Below are positions 6,937-12,815 of a stretch of 20,882 bases of DNA, piece after piece (the first letter of the stretch is position 1; the number at the start of each line of letters is the position of its first letter). The notes under the pieces were generated by a model that saw only the letters and a program-made list of their open reading frames with translations, ran no database searches and was not told the origin of the DNA. Origin of the DNA: a virus; IMG/VR virus record IMGVR_UViG_3300008216_001984, positions 1-20,882 of that record; one strand, 5' to 3'. The position numbers and the translations under genes were made by a program.

Positions 6937-7294
6937 TCAACCGATTATCTATAGAACGTAGTTGTTCTAGTATATCTTTGGTAGTTCGTTCTTGTGTGCC
7001 AAGTCTTTGTTCTACTAGAGTTATTCTATCTTCATTCTTGGCTTTTGCAAGTCTTCTGTCTTTACTTGCTTTTAGCTCGCCGAAATTCTCTCTGCGAGTT
7101 TTAGAGATAGTGCTGATAGACATATTGAGATGTTCAGCTACTTTAACATCGGTCCAGTTTTGTTTATAGTCGCATAGGTTGTTTTCGTACTTTGTGAGAT
7201 TGTCACTAAGGAATAGATACGCCTTTATTGCGCTTTGTTGAGTGCCACCTTCCTTACGTTTGGTGGATAGGTCTAACTCTGATTGTTCAGTCAT
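6917..7294 (-). CDS. Helix-turn-helix protein with C-terminal coiled coil, 125 aa
   Basis: The start at 7294 (MTEQSELDLS) is preferred over a GTG-type start at 7345 because GGAGGT lies 4 nt before it, and it leaves only an 8-bp overlap with the upstream gene. Residues 47-68 (WTDVKVAEHLNMSISTISKT) form a helix-turn-helix. Residues about 87-119 (DRITLVEQRLGTQERTTKDI onward) show heptad spacing typical of a coiled coil, so a dimeric or tetrameric DNA-binding protein is likely. It lies near the divergent spacer at 7509-7926 and could regulate it, as phage repressor-like genes often do. That link is inference. Confidence 0.75.
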   Translation of the reverse strand: MTEQSELDLSTKRKEGGTQQSAIKAYLFLSDNLTKYENNLCDYKQNWTDVKVAEHLNMSISTISKTRRENFGELKASKDRRLAKAKNEDRITLVEQRLGTQERTTKDILEQLRSIDNRLNGRADV

Positions 7295-7508
7295 TATTAC
7301 CTCCATAAACGGGAGCAAAGCCATTCTCTCTGCACCAGTAATCAACTATCATTTCACGAACAGAGTTCTTCTGTTTGTCATTCAGATCGTGTAGGTTCCA
7401 GCTTTGGCCTTTAACCTCCACGAGGTGCGTTCCAGCATTTCTATGAATTCTAAGCAAGTGCTTGTATCCTTTCAGTTGTGTAGATTCCCCAATTATGTAT
7501 TTTGGCAT
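7287..7508 (-). CDS. Small hypothetical protein, 73 aa
   Basis: Read from the ATG at 7508 (MPKYIIGESTQLKGY); a GTG at 7520 is a less likely start. It is a mixed alpha/beta soluble protein with a segment HLVEVKGQSWNLHDLNDKQK and a C-terminal WCRENGFAPVYGG. No family is recognised. It is the first gene of the leftward block after the divergent spacer. No strong -10/-35 pair is seen just ahead of it: a TTGACA at 7527-7522 is too close to the start codon to serve it. Confidence 0.6.
   Translation of the reverse strand: MPKYIIGESTQLKGYKHLLRIHRNAGTHLVEVKGQSWNLHDLNDKQKNSVREMIVDYWCRENGFAPVYGGNND
7299..7304 (-). promoter_or_regulatory. Strong ribosome binding site deciding the 7294 start
   Basis: The minus strand reads GGAGGT, then 4 nt, then ATG at 7294. 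No comparable site precedes the upstream in-frame start at 7345. Confidence 0.7.
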
Positions 7509-7559
7509 ATTGCACACCACTTGTCAATCACATTGTCATAAGATGCTATGTGAATACAT

Positions 7560-7759
7560 GAATAAATAAATATATGTATAGTGACCCCCCCTGATGTTGG
7601 TGGAAGTGGAAAAGGGGTCTTGTAAGAGGGTATATATAATAAGATAAAAAAAAAATAACCCTCGTAATAGAGTAAGGGGAGCTTACATCCTCGCCGTAAG
7701 TTCGTATTCGGCCCCGTGGTTAGTATGGCACCCCCCAACATCCATATATTCATTTATTC
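7560..7759. repeat. Imperfect inverted repeat in the divergent AT-rich spacer
   Basis: GAATAAATAAATATATG (7560-7576) is matched in inverted orientation with one mismatch at 7743-7759. A second inverted pair, GATGTTGG (7593-7600) and CCAACATC (7735-7742), lies inside it. The interior holds a run of ten A (7646-7655) and short T/A-rich tracts. The whole 7509-7926 stretch has no convincing gene; an 86-aa minus-strand frame across it lacks protein-like composition. It may be a replication, regulatory or recombination site between divergent transcripts. Confidence 0.55.
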
Positions 7760-7795
7760 ATTTATGTATCATGCAACATTCAAACATCCTACTCC

Positions 7796-7823
7796 TTGAC
7801 AACATAGCGAATATGAGTATAAT
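7796..7823 (+). promoter_or_regulatory. Near-consensus sigma70-like promoter, rightward
   Basis: TTGACA (7796-7801), a 16-nt spacer and TATAAT (7818-7823): both boxes are perfect. Transcription would begin near 7830, giving a leader of about 97 nt before the gene at 7927. It drives the short rightward operon 7927-8736. Confidence 0.8.
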
Positions 7824-7915
7824 AGTAAGATGAGAAACAAAAATACAGAAATTGAGCGTCTTTGGCTTGCCTCTGGTCCAGCTATGCAAAGGATGCGTCT
7901 ATTTCATGGCACATT

Positions 7916-7921
7916 GGAGAG
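7916..7921 (+). promoter_or_regulatory. Ribosome binding site deciding the 7927 start
   Basis: GGAGAG lies 5 nt before the ATG at 7927. In-frame alternatives at 7852 (TTG) and 7906 (ATG) lack a site at proper spacing. Confidence 0.6.
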
Positions 7922-7926
7922 TAAGT

Positions 7927-8223
7927 ATGCCCCGGAAGGTATTGAGCAAGAGTCCTCACATCCTCGAAGGAATAAAGGCGATGGCGGAGTTCTTCGGGAA
8001 GCATCCAACAACGATAGCTAAGTGGATTGAGACTGGATACCTGCCAGCTAGCAAGACACCTGATGGTGTCTGGTTCATATCCAAGAGTCTTATCAATATG
8101 TGGATGTTTGCAGGTAATAGAGCAGAGCTTAAACGCAAGGTAGAAAGTGGAGAGCATCGGGTTGACCCTGAGATAGTCAAAGAGTTGCTCGAAGATGGAA
8201 GGGATAAGAGCTGGAATGACTGA
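7927..8223 (+). CDS. Winged helix-turn-helix DNA-binding protein, 98 aa
   Basis: Starts at MPRKVLSKSP, chosen for the GGAGAG 5 nt upstream. Residues 14-35 (EGIKAMAEFFGKHPTTIAKW) form a helix-turn-helix, followed by a short wing (KTPDGVWFISKSLINMW, about 43-59), as in small DNA-binding domains of the Nu1/excisionase type that read a DNA site. The C-terminal third is charged and helical. It is first in a three-gene operon behind the promoter at 7796. It could be a small terminase component, an excisionase-like factor or a regulator. The neighbouring 8216 gene is an alternative candidate for the small terminase. Confidence 0.75.
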   Translation: MPRKVLSKSPHILEGIKAMAEFFGKHPTTIAKWIETGYLPASKTPDGVWFISKSLINMWMFAGNRAELKRKVESGEHRVDPEIVKELLEDGRDKSWND

Positions 8224-8563
8224 TTATCGTCCTGTACCCAAGGTGGATATCCATAACGAACTTAAAAGATATAGCAGGGAGCCATTTATACAAACTCTCG
8301 CTTATCTTCTAGGTTGTATGCCTACTAAAGAAGCTGTGCAAGAGTTCGCTAATGCCCATCCTGATAGATGGGCTAACTCTATATCTACTTTTAGTAAGAT
8401 GGCTGGATATCACGATAAATTAGAAATAGAACACAATATCCACTTGGATATGACCAGACTCGGAGATGCAGAGCTTGATCAACGCTTGCTCGAACTTAGG
8501 GAGGTTAAAGATATCACACCTTTGGTACACGAAGTCGATATCAATGAGGACGCCCCCGACTAA
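8216..8563 (+). CDS. Possible small terminase subunit, 115 aa
   Basis: Read from the ATG at 8216 (MTDYRPVPKV), an 8-bp overlap with the previous gene; an ATG at 8195 gives 122 aa. The middle PTKEAVQEFANAHPDRWANS followed by FSKMAGYHDKLEIEHNIH, and the end RLGDAELDQRLLELREV, resemble the helical C-terminal half of small terminase proteins that precede a TerL, where 'GY..K.E..' and 'LSDAEL..RL.EL' recur. TerS would recognise the packaging site and load TerL. Against this, TerL is 2.7 kb away behind an oppositely transcribed block, which is unusual. The gene is certain; the function is tentative. Confidence 0.7.
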   Translation: MTDYRPVPKVDIHNELKRYSREPFIQTLAYLLGCMPTKEAVQEFANAHPDRWANSISTFSKMAGYHDKLEIEHNIHLDMTRLGDAELDQRLLELREVKDITPLVHEVDINEDAPD

Positions 8564-8736
8564 TGCTGTGCCCTAAGTGCTCCGGCGCGGGCCTTGTTCA
8601 TGCGTCTCACTTAAACATTCCCCCCACTGGCTTTCTTCCAGGAAGTTTATATCCTTGCGACTATGAGGGTTGCCATAGTGGGCATATTTCATGTTGTGAT
8701 GGGTTGGCAAAAGAGAAGGGGGCCGAAGCCCCCTAG
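8563..8736 (+). CDS. 57-aa zinc-finger protein
   Basis: A short gene starting at the TAATG overlap with the previous stop (8561-8565). It has CPKCSGAG near the N-terminus, resembling a DnaJ-type CxxCxGxG element, then CDYEGCHSGHISCC in the second half, giving enough cysteines and histidines to bind one or two zinc ions. Its last codons (GAEAP) and stop lie on the terminator hairpin at 8718-8733, so the coding end and the terminator share bases. Unknown partner. The overlap, reading length and cysteine pattern together make it likely real. Confidence 0.68.
   Translation: MLCPKCSGAGLVHASHLNIPPTGFLPGSLYPCDYEGCHSGHISCCDGLAKEKGAEAP
8718..8733. terminator. Two-way terminator between convergent operons
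   Basis: GGGGGC (8718-8723), CGAA, GCCCCC (8728-8733): a perfect 6-bp stem. Read on the minus strand the loop is UUCG closed by C-G, a very stable tetraloop, and a T-rich run (TTCTCTTTT) follows. On the plus strand the tail is weaker. It ends the rightward operon 7927-8736 and the leftward operon that stops at 8751. Confidence 0.75.
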
Positions 8737-8750
8737 TTTGGGTGAGAATC

Positions 8751-9050
8751 TTATACGTCTGGAAATAGGTCTTCCCATTCTTCGGGAGTTGCTCCGGTCA
8801 TTATAAACTCTCTATCGTCTAGTGAGAGGTATGGGAACTCATTCTGAATCAAATCCGTGGTTCCCTCACGTCTCCGGCGCATATAGTCAGTGTATTTGTC
8901 TTCAGGTATGTCCAACGATCTAGTGTTGAGTTTTCCTGTGAAGTTTGACCGTCGTTTCACTGTTATCATGTCTAAAAAACCTCCATCAAAATCAGGATCT
9001 ATTAGGTGACAATCTTCTAGATCTTTGGTTAAGAATCTAATCGGAGTCAT
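8751..9050 (-). CDS. Phage hypothetical protein, 99 aa
   Basis: An acidic 99-aa protein whose C-terminus (LSLDDREFIMTGATPEEWEDLFPDV) resembles a recurrent phage tail end of 'DREFxxTGxTPEEWDxLF' type. I recognise the pattern from small phage proteins of unknown role but no function. The ATG at 9050 overlaps the preceding gene by 14 bp, and it is last in the leftward operon before the terminator. No membrane segment or catalytic motif is seen. Confidence 0.72.
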   Translation of the reverse strand: MTPIRFLTKDLEDCHLIDPDFDGGFLDMITVKRRSNFTGKLNTRSLDIPEDKYTDYMRRRREGTTDLIQNEFPYLSLDDREFIMTGATPEEWEDLFPDV

Positions 9051-9423
9051 CTTCCAACTCCACTTCTAATAGTTCTTTCTGCCTATCAGCATATCTCTCC
9101 TGGAGCATTTCTTTAATCTTTATGTACTCCTCTCCTAGATGCTCTGACTGTGTCTTATTATAAACTATCATGGGTTGTACGATAACCTCGTCGGTTTCCA
9201 TCTGATCTTCCACGCCTTCCTTATACCTCCAGTGGTCTTTTTCAAGTGGAACACCAAAATCCAGTTCTAGTCTTTGCTTACTGAAAACGGCAGTAGTTAC
9301 ACTATCAAACTTAGTGTGCAGTGGTAGTGAACTTAGTACCTCTGTTACCTCGTCCTCACTCTCACATACTATGTTGTCCATCTCAAACTGATGTGGCAAC
9401 TTTACGTTAAAATAAATTTCCAT
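9037..9423 (-). CDS. Phage hypothetical protein, 128 aa
   Basis: The start at 9423 (MEIYFNVKLP) is chosen because AAGGAAG lies 7 nt upstream. The upstream in-frame codon at 9465 would read through the palindrome at 9448-9464. The protein is acidic, with two beta-strand-like openings (EIYFNVKLPHQFEMDNIVCE) and a long helical, charged C-terminus (YIKIKEMLQERYADRQKELL). No known family. Possibly a structural or inhibitor-type phage protein, but nothing decides this. Confidence 0.75.
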   Translation of the reverse strand: MEIYFNVKLPHQFEMDNIVCESEDEVTEVLSSLPLHTKFDSVTTAVFSKQRLELDFGVPLEKDHWRYKEGVEDQMETDEVIVQPMIVYNKTQSEHLGEEYIKIKEMLQERYADRQKELLEVELEDDSD

Positions 9424-9447
9424 CTTTTTGCTTCCTTTTCTAAGATG

Positions 9448-9464
9448 TGATCGGAATCCGATCA
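9448..9464. promoter_or_regulatory. 17-bp palindrome, possible operator
   Basis: TGATCGGAATCCGATCA: perfect 8-bp arms around a central A, between the stop at 9469 and the ribosome site of the 9423 gene. A 15-of-17 match lies at 12816-12832 downstream of the terminase gene, and another at 3803-3819 inside the dehydrogenase gene. The length and symmetry suit a dimeric helix-turn-helix protein. Confidence 0.5.
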
Positions 9465-9468
9465 TAAG

Positions 9469-9900
9469 TTAATGTATGGTTTTGTTCTTTGTGATCAGCT
9501 TGTCTAGCTCACCCTTAGTATAGGCTTTCCAAGCGATCCAACTTCCGTATATAGCCTCGTCGAAGCTGATATCATCCTGGTACGACTTATACCAGAGCAT
9601 GAACGTAACTCCTTGGAAGACCATTTCACTTATAGGCCCATGATGTAGGATAGCATCGCTAATAGAGAAGAAATAGCTTGTTATACTTAGGTCTTCTGCA
9701 TCTAGGCACTCTGCTTTCCAATCTTCTGATATCAAAGCATCTACTTGCTTACGATATTCTTTGAAGAAACTATCAGGTAGCTGTTCAGCTAACTCTCTCC
9801 TACTGTCGAGTGAGTCGCCGAGTTTCTCTACAACGTCAATAAGAGCAGGCATAGAATCAACCAAACGGGCACTCTCCAGAATAGTATTGTAATCATCCAT
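9469..9900 (-). CDS. Phage hypothetical protein, 143 aa
   Basis: An acidic 143-aa protein, largely helical, with a C-terminal half rich in aromatics (LWYKSYQDDISFDEAIYGSW). AAAGGA lies 7 nt before the ATG at 9900, a clear ribosome site. No known domain, signal or transmembrane segment. It precedes the palindrome and the 128-aa gene, and is followed upstream on the strand by a hairpin at 9960-9975 that separates it from the 26-aa peptide gene. Confidence 0.78.
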   Translation of the reverse strand: MDDYNTILESARLVDSMPALIDVVEKLGDSLDSRRELAEQLPDSFFKEYRKQVDALISEDWKAECLDAEDLSITSYFFSISDAILHHGPISEMVFQGVTFMLWYKSYQDDISFDEAIYGSWIAWKAYTKGELDKLITKNKTIH

Positions 9901-9959
9901 TTACTCGTCCTTTCGGTAAGGTATCTGCCTCATCAGTGACTGGCGATAAGTCCAGCCAG

Positions 9960-9975
9960 AGGGGCTTACGCCCCT
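9960..9975. terminator. Hairpin between small leftward genes
   Basis: AGGGGC (9960-9965), TTAC, GCCCCT (9970-9975): a 6-bp stem. On the minus strand the loop reads GTAA, a GNRA-type tetraloop. No long U-tract follows, so it may act as a partial attenuator or an RNA stabiliser after the 26-aa gene rather than a full terminator. Confidence 0.55.
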
Positions 9976-9980
9976 TTCGG

Positions 9981-10061
9981 CTAATGTACTATTAAGTAGG
10001 AAGCTAAAACTATCCCTACCATTATCATTGCATAGCCGAATGCTAATTGTTTATCTATCAT
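9981..10061 (-). CDS. 26-aa single-membrane-segment microprotein
   Basis: Found in the gap between 9900 and 10058. The ATG at 10061 overlaps the stop of the zinc-ribbon gene (ATGA), with GGAGGGATGAGCC immediately upstream as a strong ribosome site. The product is MIDKQLAFGYAMIMVGIVLA followed by SYLIVH: a short polar start and one hydrophobic segment (about 8-25). Coupling and ribosome site make it likely real. Function unknown; it belongs to the same class as the peptides at 4040-4141 and 18206-18283. Confidence 0.68.
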   Translation of the reverse strand: MIDKQLAFGYAMIMVGIVLASYLIVH

Positions 10062-10270
10062 GGCTCATCCCTCCTATATAGGTTATGTTGAAGTACAAAC
10101 TCAGCACCATAAACTGAGGGCTCTCCACATTCTTCGCACTCATACTTCTGAGCGTCGGGTTCACATCCGTCTTGCTCGATTCCACAAGAAATGCAGAGTC
10201 CAGGGTTCTCGGTTGTAGTCATATATCTTTCGTAAGATTTGGCTACTTGAGTCAATAGCGGTAAGGGCAC
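10058..10270 (-). CDS. Zinc-ribbon protein, 70 aa
   Basis: The start is a GTG at 10270. A GTG at 10276 lies inside the perfect GGAGGTGA ribosome site, so the codon just downstream is the better choice. It has CISCG, a lone Cys, then CEECG, a Cys-rich ribbon in the style of small phage and bacterial zinc-binding proteins, ending SVYGAEFVLQHNLYRRDEP. Such proteins often assist in nucleic-acid or protein binding. No specific role can be assigned. It follows the terminator at 10309-10328. Confidence 0.72.
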   Translation of the reverse strand: MPLPLLTQVAKSYERYMTTTENPGLCISCGIEQDGCEPDAQKYECEECGEPSVYGAEFVLQHNLYRRDEP

Positions 10271-10272
10271 TA

Positions 10273-10280
10273 TCACCTCC
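10273..10280 (-). promoter_or_regulatory. Perfect ribosome binding site before the zinc-ribbon gene
   Basis: The minus strand reads GGAGGTGA, complementary to the 16S rRNA 3' end over 8 bases. It decides the GTG start at 10270. Confidence 0.7.
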
Positions 10281-10300
10281 TCTTGTTAAAAAAATTAGGC

Positions 10301-10328
10301 AAAAAAGTGGGAGGGCTTTCGCCCCCCC
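10301..10328. terminator. Rho-independent terminator, leftward (possibly both ways)
   Basis: On the minus strand an 8-bp GC-rich stem (one G-U pair, 10309-10316 with 10321-10328) encloses a GAAA loop and is followed by ACTTTTTT (10308-10301). It ends the gene at 10335. A T-run on the other side (10332-10336) could make it work in both directions. Confidence 0.8.
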
Positions 10329-10334
10329 TCCTTT

Positions 10335-10679
10335 TTAGTCGTCCATTGTTTCAATGAGTGCCAGCATTTCCGCTTTTGACATTCCAACCATTAGCTTTTT
10401 CACCTTGGTGGCTTTGTCGGCGGGCTTGCGAGTTGGCGGGATAAAATCCGGTGACCATCCTGCGAGTATCACCTTGTCCGTAACATCCTTTTTCAGTTGT
10501 GTGCGAACAATGCTTTGAGCTGAAATTTTCAAACCACGGGTAAAAAAGTCTATTGCGGTTTGTTCATCACCCATCCGGGAAACCAATTCTTCGACGGTTT
10601 CCGGAACATTCAAATCGACCGACAACGAACGCGCCGCCGCATCATTTGAAACCGATGTATTGAGAGTAATTGTTTTCAT
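10335..10679 (-). CDS. Small phage protein, 114 aa, possible paralogue of the 109-aa protein
   Basis: Read from the ATG at 10679 (MKTITLNTSVSN); a GTG at 10688 would add 3 residues. The product has a central AQSIVRTQL helix, a Lys/Arg-rich segment (TRKPADKATKVKKL) and a C-terminal SKAEMLALIETMDD. It follows the same layout, with scattered identities, as the 109-aa protein at 5671-6000, suggesting common origin. Its codons are more GC-rich than those of its neighbours. It sits directly beside the repeat-dense control region, is first in its operon and is ended by a strong terminator, so it may be an abundant early protein. Function unknown. Confidence 0.78.
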   Translation of the reverse strand: MKTITLNTSVSNDAAARSLSVDLNVPETVEELVSRMGDEQTAIDFFTRGLKISAQSIVRTQLKKDVTDKVILAGWSPDFIPPTRKPADKATKVKKLMVGMSKAEMLALIETMDD

Positions 10680-10726
10680 GTTTTTCACTTTCTGTTAGTG
10701 ATTGGATAATCCCAACCAACAAAACC

Positions 10727-10755
10727 ACAATGCACCAATTTGACCCAGTTGTCAA
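10727..10755 (-). promoter_or_regulatory. Possible leftward promoter
   Basis: TTGACA on the minus strand (10755-10750), 17 nt, then CATTGT (10732-10727). The -35 is perfect and the -10 is poor (3 of 6). It would serve the gene at 10679. Confidence 0.4.
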
Positions 10756-10825
10756 CAAATCATTTGCATGTTTTTGACCTATCCAATGTGTCGGTTCATC
10801 CTATGTGTTTTGGACGTGCTACCAG

Positions 10826-11028
10826 CATGACAGAATCGGTCATACTCAGAACGCCATGTGTCAAGTGGCAACTGACAGTTTACAAGTGGTGACTGGCAAC
10901 TGTATGCTTACAGTTTACAAGTGCCAAGTGTAAGCTGTCAGTTGCCACCCCTCGGTTCATGTAAACTGTAAGCTGACAGTTTACAAGGCCCCAAAGTGAC
11001 CGCATGTGGCACATGACAGAATCGGTCA
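10826..11028. repeat. Direct repeat pair CATGACAGAATCGGTCA
   Basis: The 17-mer occurs at 10826-10842 and 11012-11028, identical in both copies. Each copy has TGAC/GTCA ends and is thus also partly symmetric. It lies in the long noncoding control region. Confidence 0.75.
10865..10987. repeat. Cluster of nested inverted and direct repeats
   Basis: GTGGCAACTGACAG (10865-10878) is the exact reverse complement of 10935-10948. GCTTACAGTTTAC (10906-10918) is the exact reverse complement of 10961-10973. ACAGTTTACAAG recurs at 10875-10886, 10910-10921 and 10976-10987. Such iteron-like packing is typical of origins and protein-binding arrays. Confidence 0.7.
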
Positions 11029-11102
11029 CACTGGCTCGCCCAAGCAAGCTATTGCAGTTGAGAATCATTCGCAACTGGCCCAAGTGTGACCGCATGTGGC
11101 AC
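10996..11102. repeat. Direct repeat pair GTGACCGCATGTGGCAC
   Basis: Identical 17-mers at 10996-11012 and 11086-11102. A preceding GGCCC makes the match about 26 bp with a few mismatches. Spacing start to start is 90 bp. Confidence 0.75.
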
Positions 11103-11158
11103 CCACTACCTATGGTACCCCCAGCTATACGGGGGGCACTACACCTTGTGGGGGGGTG

Positions 11159-11186
11159 ACCCCTTGACGCACTACAGTCAAGGGGT
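11159..11186. repeat. Perfect 10-bp hairpin in G-rich stretch
   Basis: ACCCCTTGAC, loop GCACTACA, GTCAAGGGGT. The loop octamer GCACTACA also occurs at 11136-11143. It may be a terminator-like barrier, a packaging-site element or an origin structure. No T-run follows on the plus strand. Confidence 0.65.
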
Positions 11187-11260
11187 GGGGGGGACCCATC
11201 TCGCCAGAATATGATGTGGCCTATGTTTTGCATCTTATGAAGAATATGGTAGGTTCGAGA

Positions 11261-11267
11261 AAAGGAG
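11261..11267 (+). promoter_or_regulatory. Ribosome binding site of the large terminase gene
   Basis: AAAGGAG, 5 nt before the ATG at 11273. It rules out the upstream GTG at 11216 as the main start. Confidence 0.75.
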
Positions 11268-11272
11268 ATATC

Positions 11273-12802
11273 ATGCTTTATGTAGATCGTAAGAATAAAG
11301 AAGAAGAGTATATGCTTCTATCGGAGAGGCAGAGAAGACAGCAGGAAGATCCCCTACATGGATTTGTTCCACACGGTAAGCAGAGGGTTTTTCTTAACAA
11401 TGTATTGCAGAGGAAGTTTAAGGAGAATTATTACCTAGGAGCTAATAGGTCAGGGAAGTCAGATGCTGGCTGCTATGTTGGAGCCTCCTTAGCAAGATTC
11501 GGGGATCAATCTGATAAGGTTAAGTGGGTTAGAGGTAAGGACTCCTCTGTGTCTATACGAGATAGATCTACCAGTGGATGGGTGGTATCTCTGGATTTTC
11601 CTTCCTCTAGGGATATAGTTCAGCCCAAGTACTTTGATAATGGATTCATACCTCCGGGGGCTACGCACGAGCCGTTTATCCCACAGAGAGAGTTAAAGAA
11701 AAACGGGTGGCGAGTATCGGATCAGATACTCCAGTTAAAGAACGGATCTATCGTGGGTTTCAAGAGTGCAGACTCTGGAAGGCTTAAGTTCCAAGGAACT
11801 GAGAAGGATTGGGTACACTTCGACGAAGAGCCTCCTATGTCTATATATGAGGAGACTGTTATAAGGGTAGGTTCTCGCCCCTTGAATCTATTTTTTACCT
11901 GCACTCTCCTACCGCCCGAGGGACAGATCGGGGGAATAACCTGGTTATACTCTGAAAAAGTAAAACCGTGGCAACAAGGTCTTATGGAAGACATAGGAAT
12001 AGTATCCGCGTCTATATACGATAATCCCCATATAGCATCTGAGGAGGTAGAAAGATTAGAGAGTATATTTCCAGAAGGATCAGTTCAACGACGTATCCGT
12101 CTGAATGGGGAGCTTATCCCTGGATTGTCTGGCGCTAGAATATATAGTGGATTCGACTTTAGATTAAATGTAAAAGATCAATCGGATATAGCATCTAGAC
12201 GTCCTCTATGCTGGATCTGGGATTTCAACGTTGAGCCTATGGTTAGTCTTATTGGTCAGAGAGAAAAGGGATTATTCCGAGTATTTAGAGAACTCATTCT
12301 CGAGGAGGGAAACATCCAGGAGATGTGTGATTACTTCAAACGGGTTCATCCTTCTCATCTAGCTGAAATATGGATATATGGTGATGCGTCAGGAAAGGAC
12401 AGAAGTCATCAGACTAAGAAGTCATCGTATAATCTTATACTAAACAATATGGTAGATTATCCTACTCCTATGAAGATGAAGGTTCCAGAGAGTAATCCTA
12501 GCATAGCGGATAGAATAAATGCAGTTAATAGAATATGTAAGGATGAACATGGAGAAGTACAGTTAGAGGTAGATCCTAAGTGTAAAGAATTGGTAGAAGA
12601 TTTTGAACAGGTAATATCGGACGGACGCGAAGGCATTAAGAAAACGTTCAATAGAAAAGATCCCTACTATAAAAGAACTCATACAAGTGACGCATTAGGT
12701 TATTGGATAGCACAAGAGGCTCCAATACGGCCTATGAGAGCTAGTCATGTAGGAACTCGTGTTCGTATACCATCGGTTAGTTATATGAGAAAGGGATTGT
12801 AA
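11273..12802 (+). CDS. terL: Terminase large subunit
   Basis: 509 aa from the ATG at 11273. The ATPase drives DNA into the procapsid and the nuclease cuts the concatemer. N-terminal ATPase domain: Walker A GANRSGKS (56-63) and Walker B WVHFDEE (180-186). C-terminal RuvC-like nuclease: Asp317 in WDFNVEP, Asp371 in YGDASGK and Asp473 in HTSDALGYW provide the three metal-binding acids. An arginine-rich approach (RQRRQQEDPLHGF) precedes the ATPase domain. All key residues are present, so it should be active. It is the first gene of the packaging and head module, followed by a palindrome and a membrane coiled-coil gene. Confidence 0.95.
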   Translation: MLYVDRKNKEEEYMLLSERQRRQQEDPLHGFVPHGKQRVFLNNVLQRKFKENYYLGANRSGKSDAGCYVGASLARFGDQSDKVKWVRGKDSSVSIRDRSTSGWVVSLDFPSSRDIVQPKYFDNGFIPPGATHEPFIPQRELKKNGWRVSDQILQLKNGSIVGFKSADSGRLKFQGTEKDWVHFDEEPPMSIYEETVIRVGSRPLNLFFTCTLLPPEGQIGGITWLYSEKVKPWQQGLMEDIGIVSASIYDNPHIASEEVERLESIFPEGSVQRRIRLNGELIPGLSGARIYSGFDFRLNVKDQSDIASRRPLCWIWDFNVEPMVSLIGQREKGLFRVFRELILEEGNIQEMCDYFKRVHPSHLAEIWIYGDASGKDRSHQTKKSSYNLILNNMVDYPTPMKMKVPESNPSIADRINAVNRICKDEHGEVQLEVDPKCKELVEDFEQVISDGREGIKKTFNRKDPYYKRTHTSDALGYWIAQEAPIRPMRASHVGTRVRIPSVSYMRKGL

Positions 12803-12815
12803 TGTCTCGATCTAC

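Larger units (their letters stand above)
10689..11260. other. Noncoding control region, candidate origin or packaging site
   Basis: About 570 bp without a convincing gene; a 117-aa minus-strand frame here has repeat-derived, non-protein-like composition. It separates the leftward small-gene block from the rightward packaging and head module. It contains the repeats listed separately, four G-tracts (11131-11136, 11150-11156, 11182-11185, 11187-11193) and a 10-bp hairpin at 11159-11186. No clear rightward -35/-10 pair is visible before the terminase gene. Confidence 0.6.

Noticed and set aside
7681-7731. A tRNA-like stretch (GTTCGTATTC near 7700)
   Set aside because: No D-arm, anticodon arm or acceptor pairing of proper length can be built on either strand.
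7493-7753. An 86-aa minus-strand frame across the divergent spacer
   Set aside because: Composition follows the AT-rich and C-rich tracts, it has no ribosome site, and it overlaps the inverted repeat and the start of a better gene.
7830-8021. A 63-aa plus-strand frame starting at the predicted transcription start
   Set aside because: It lacks a ribosome site and runs across the better-supported helix-turn-helix gene in another frame.
9448-9464. Reading the palindrome as a terminator
   Set aside because: The loop is a single base and no U-tract follows. An operator-like site fits better.
10826-11028. Reading the repeats as a CRISPR array
   Set aside because: The repeats are only 17 bp, present twice each, irregularly spaced, with no cas genes.
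10880-11233. A 117-aa minus-strand frame in the control region
   Set aside because: It is made of the repeats and G/C tracts themselves, with no protein-like pattern or start signal.
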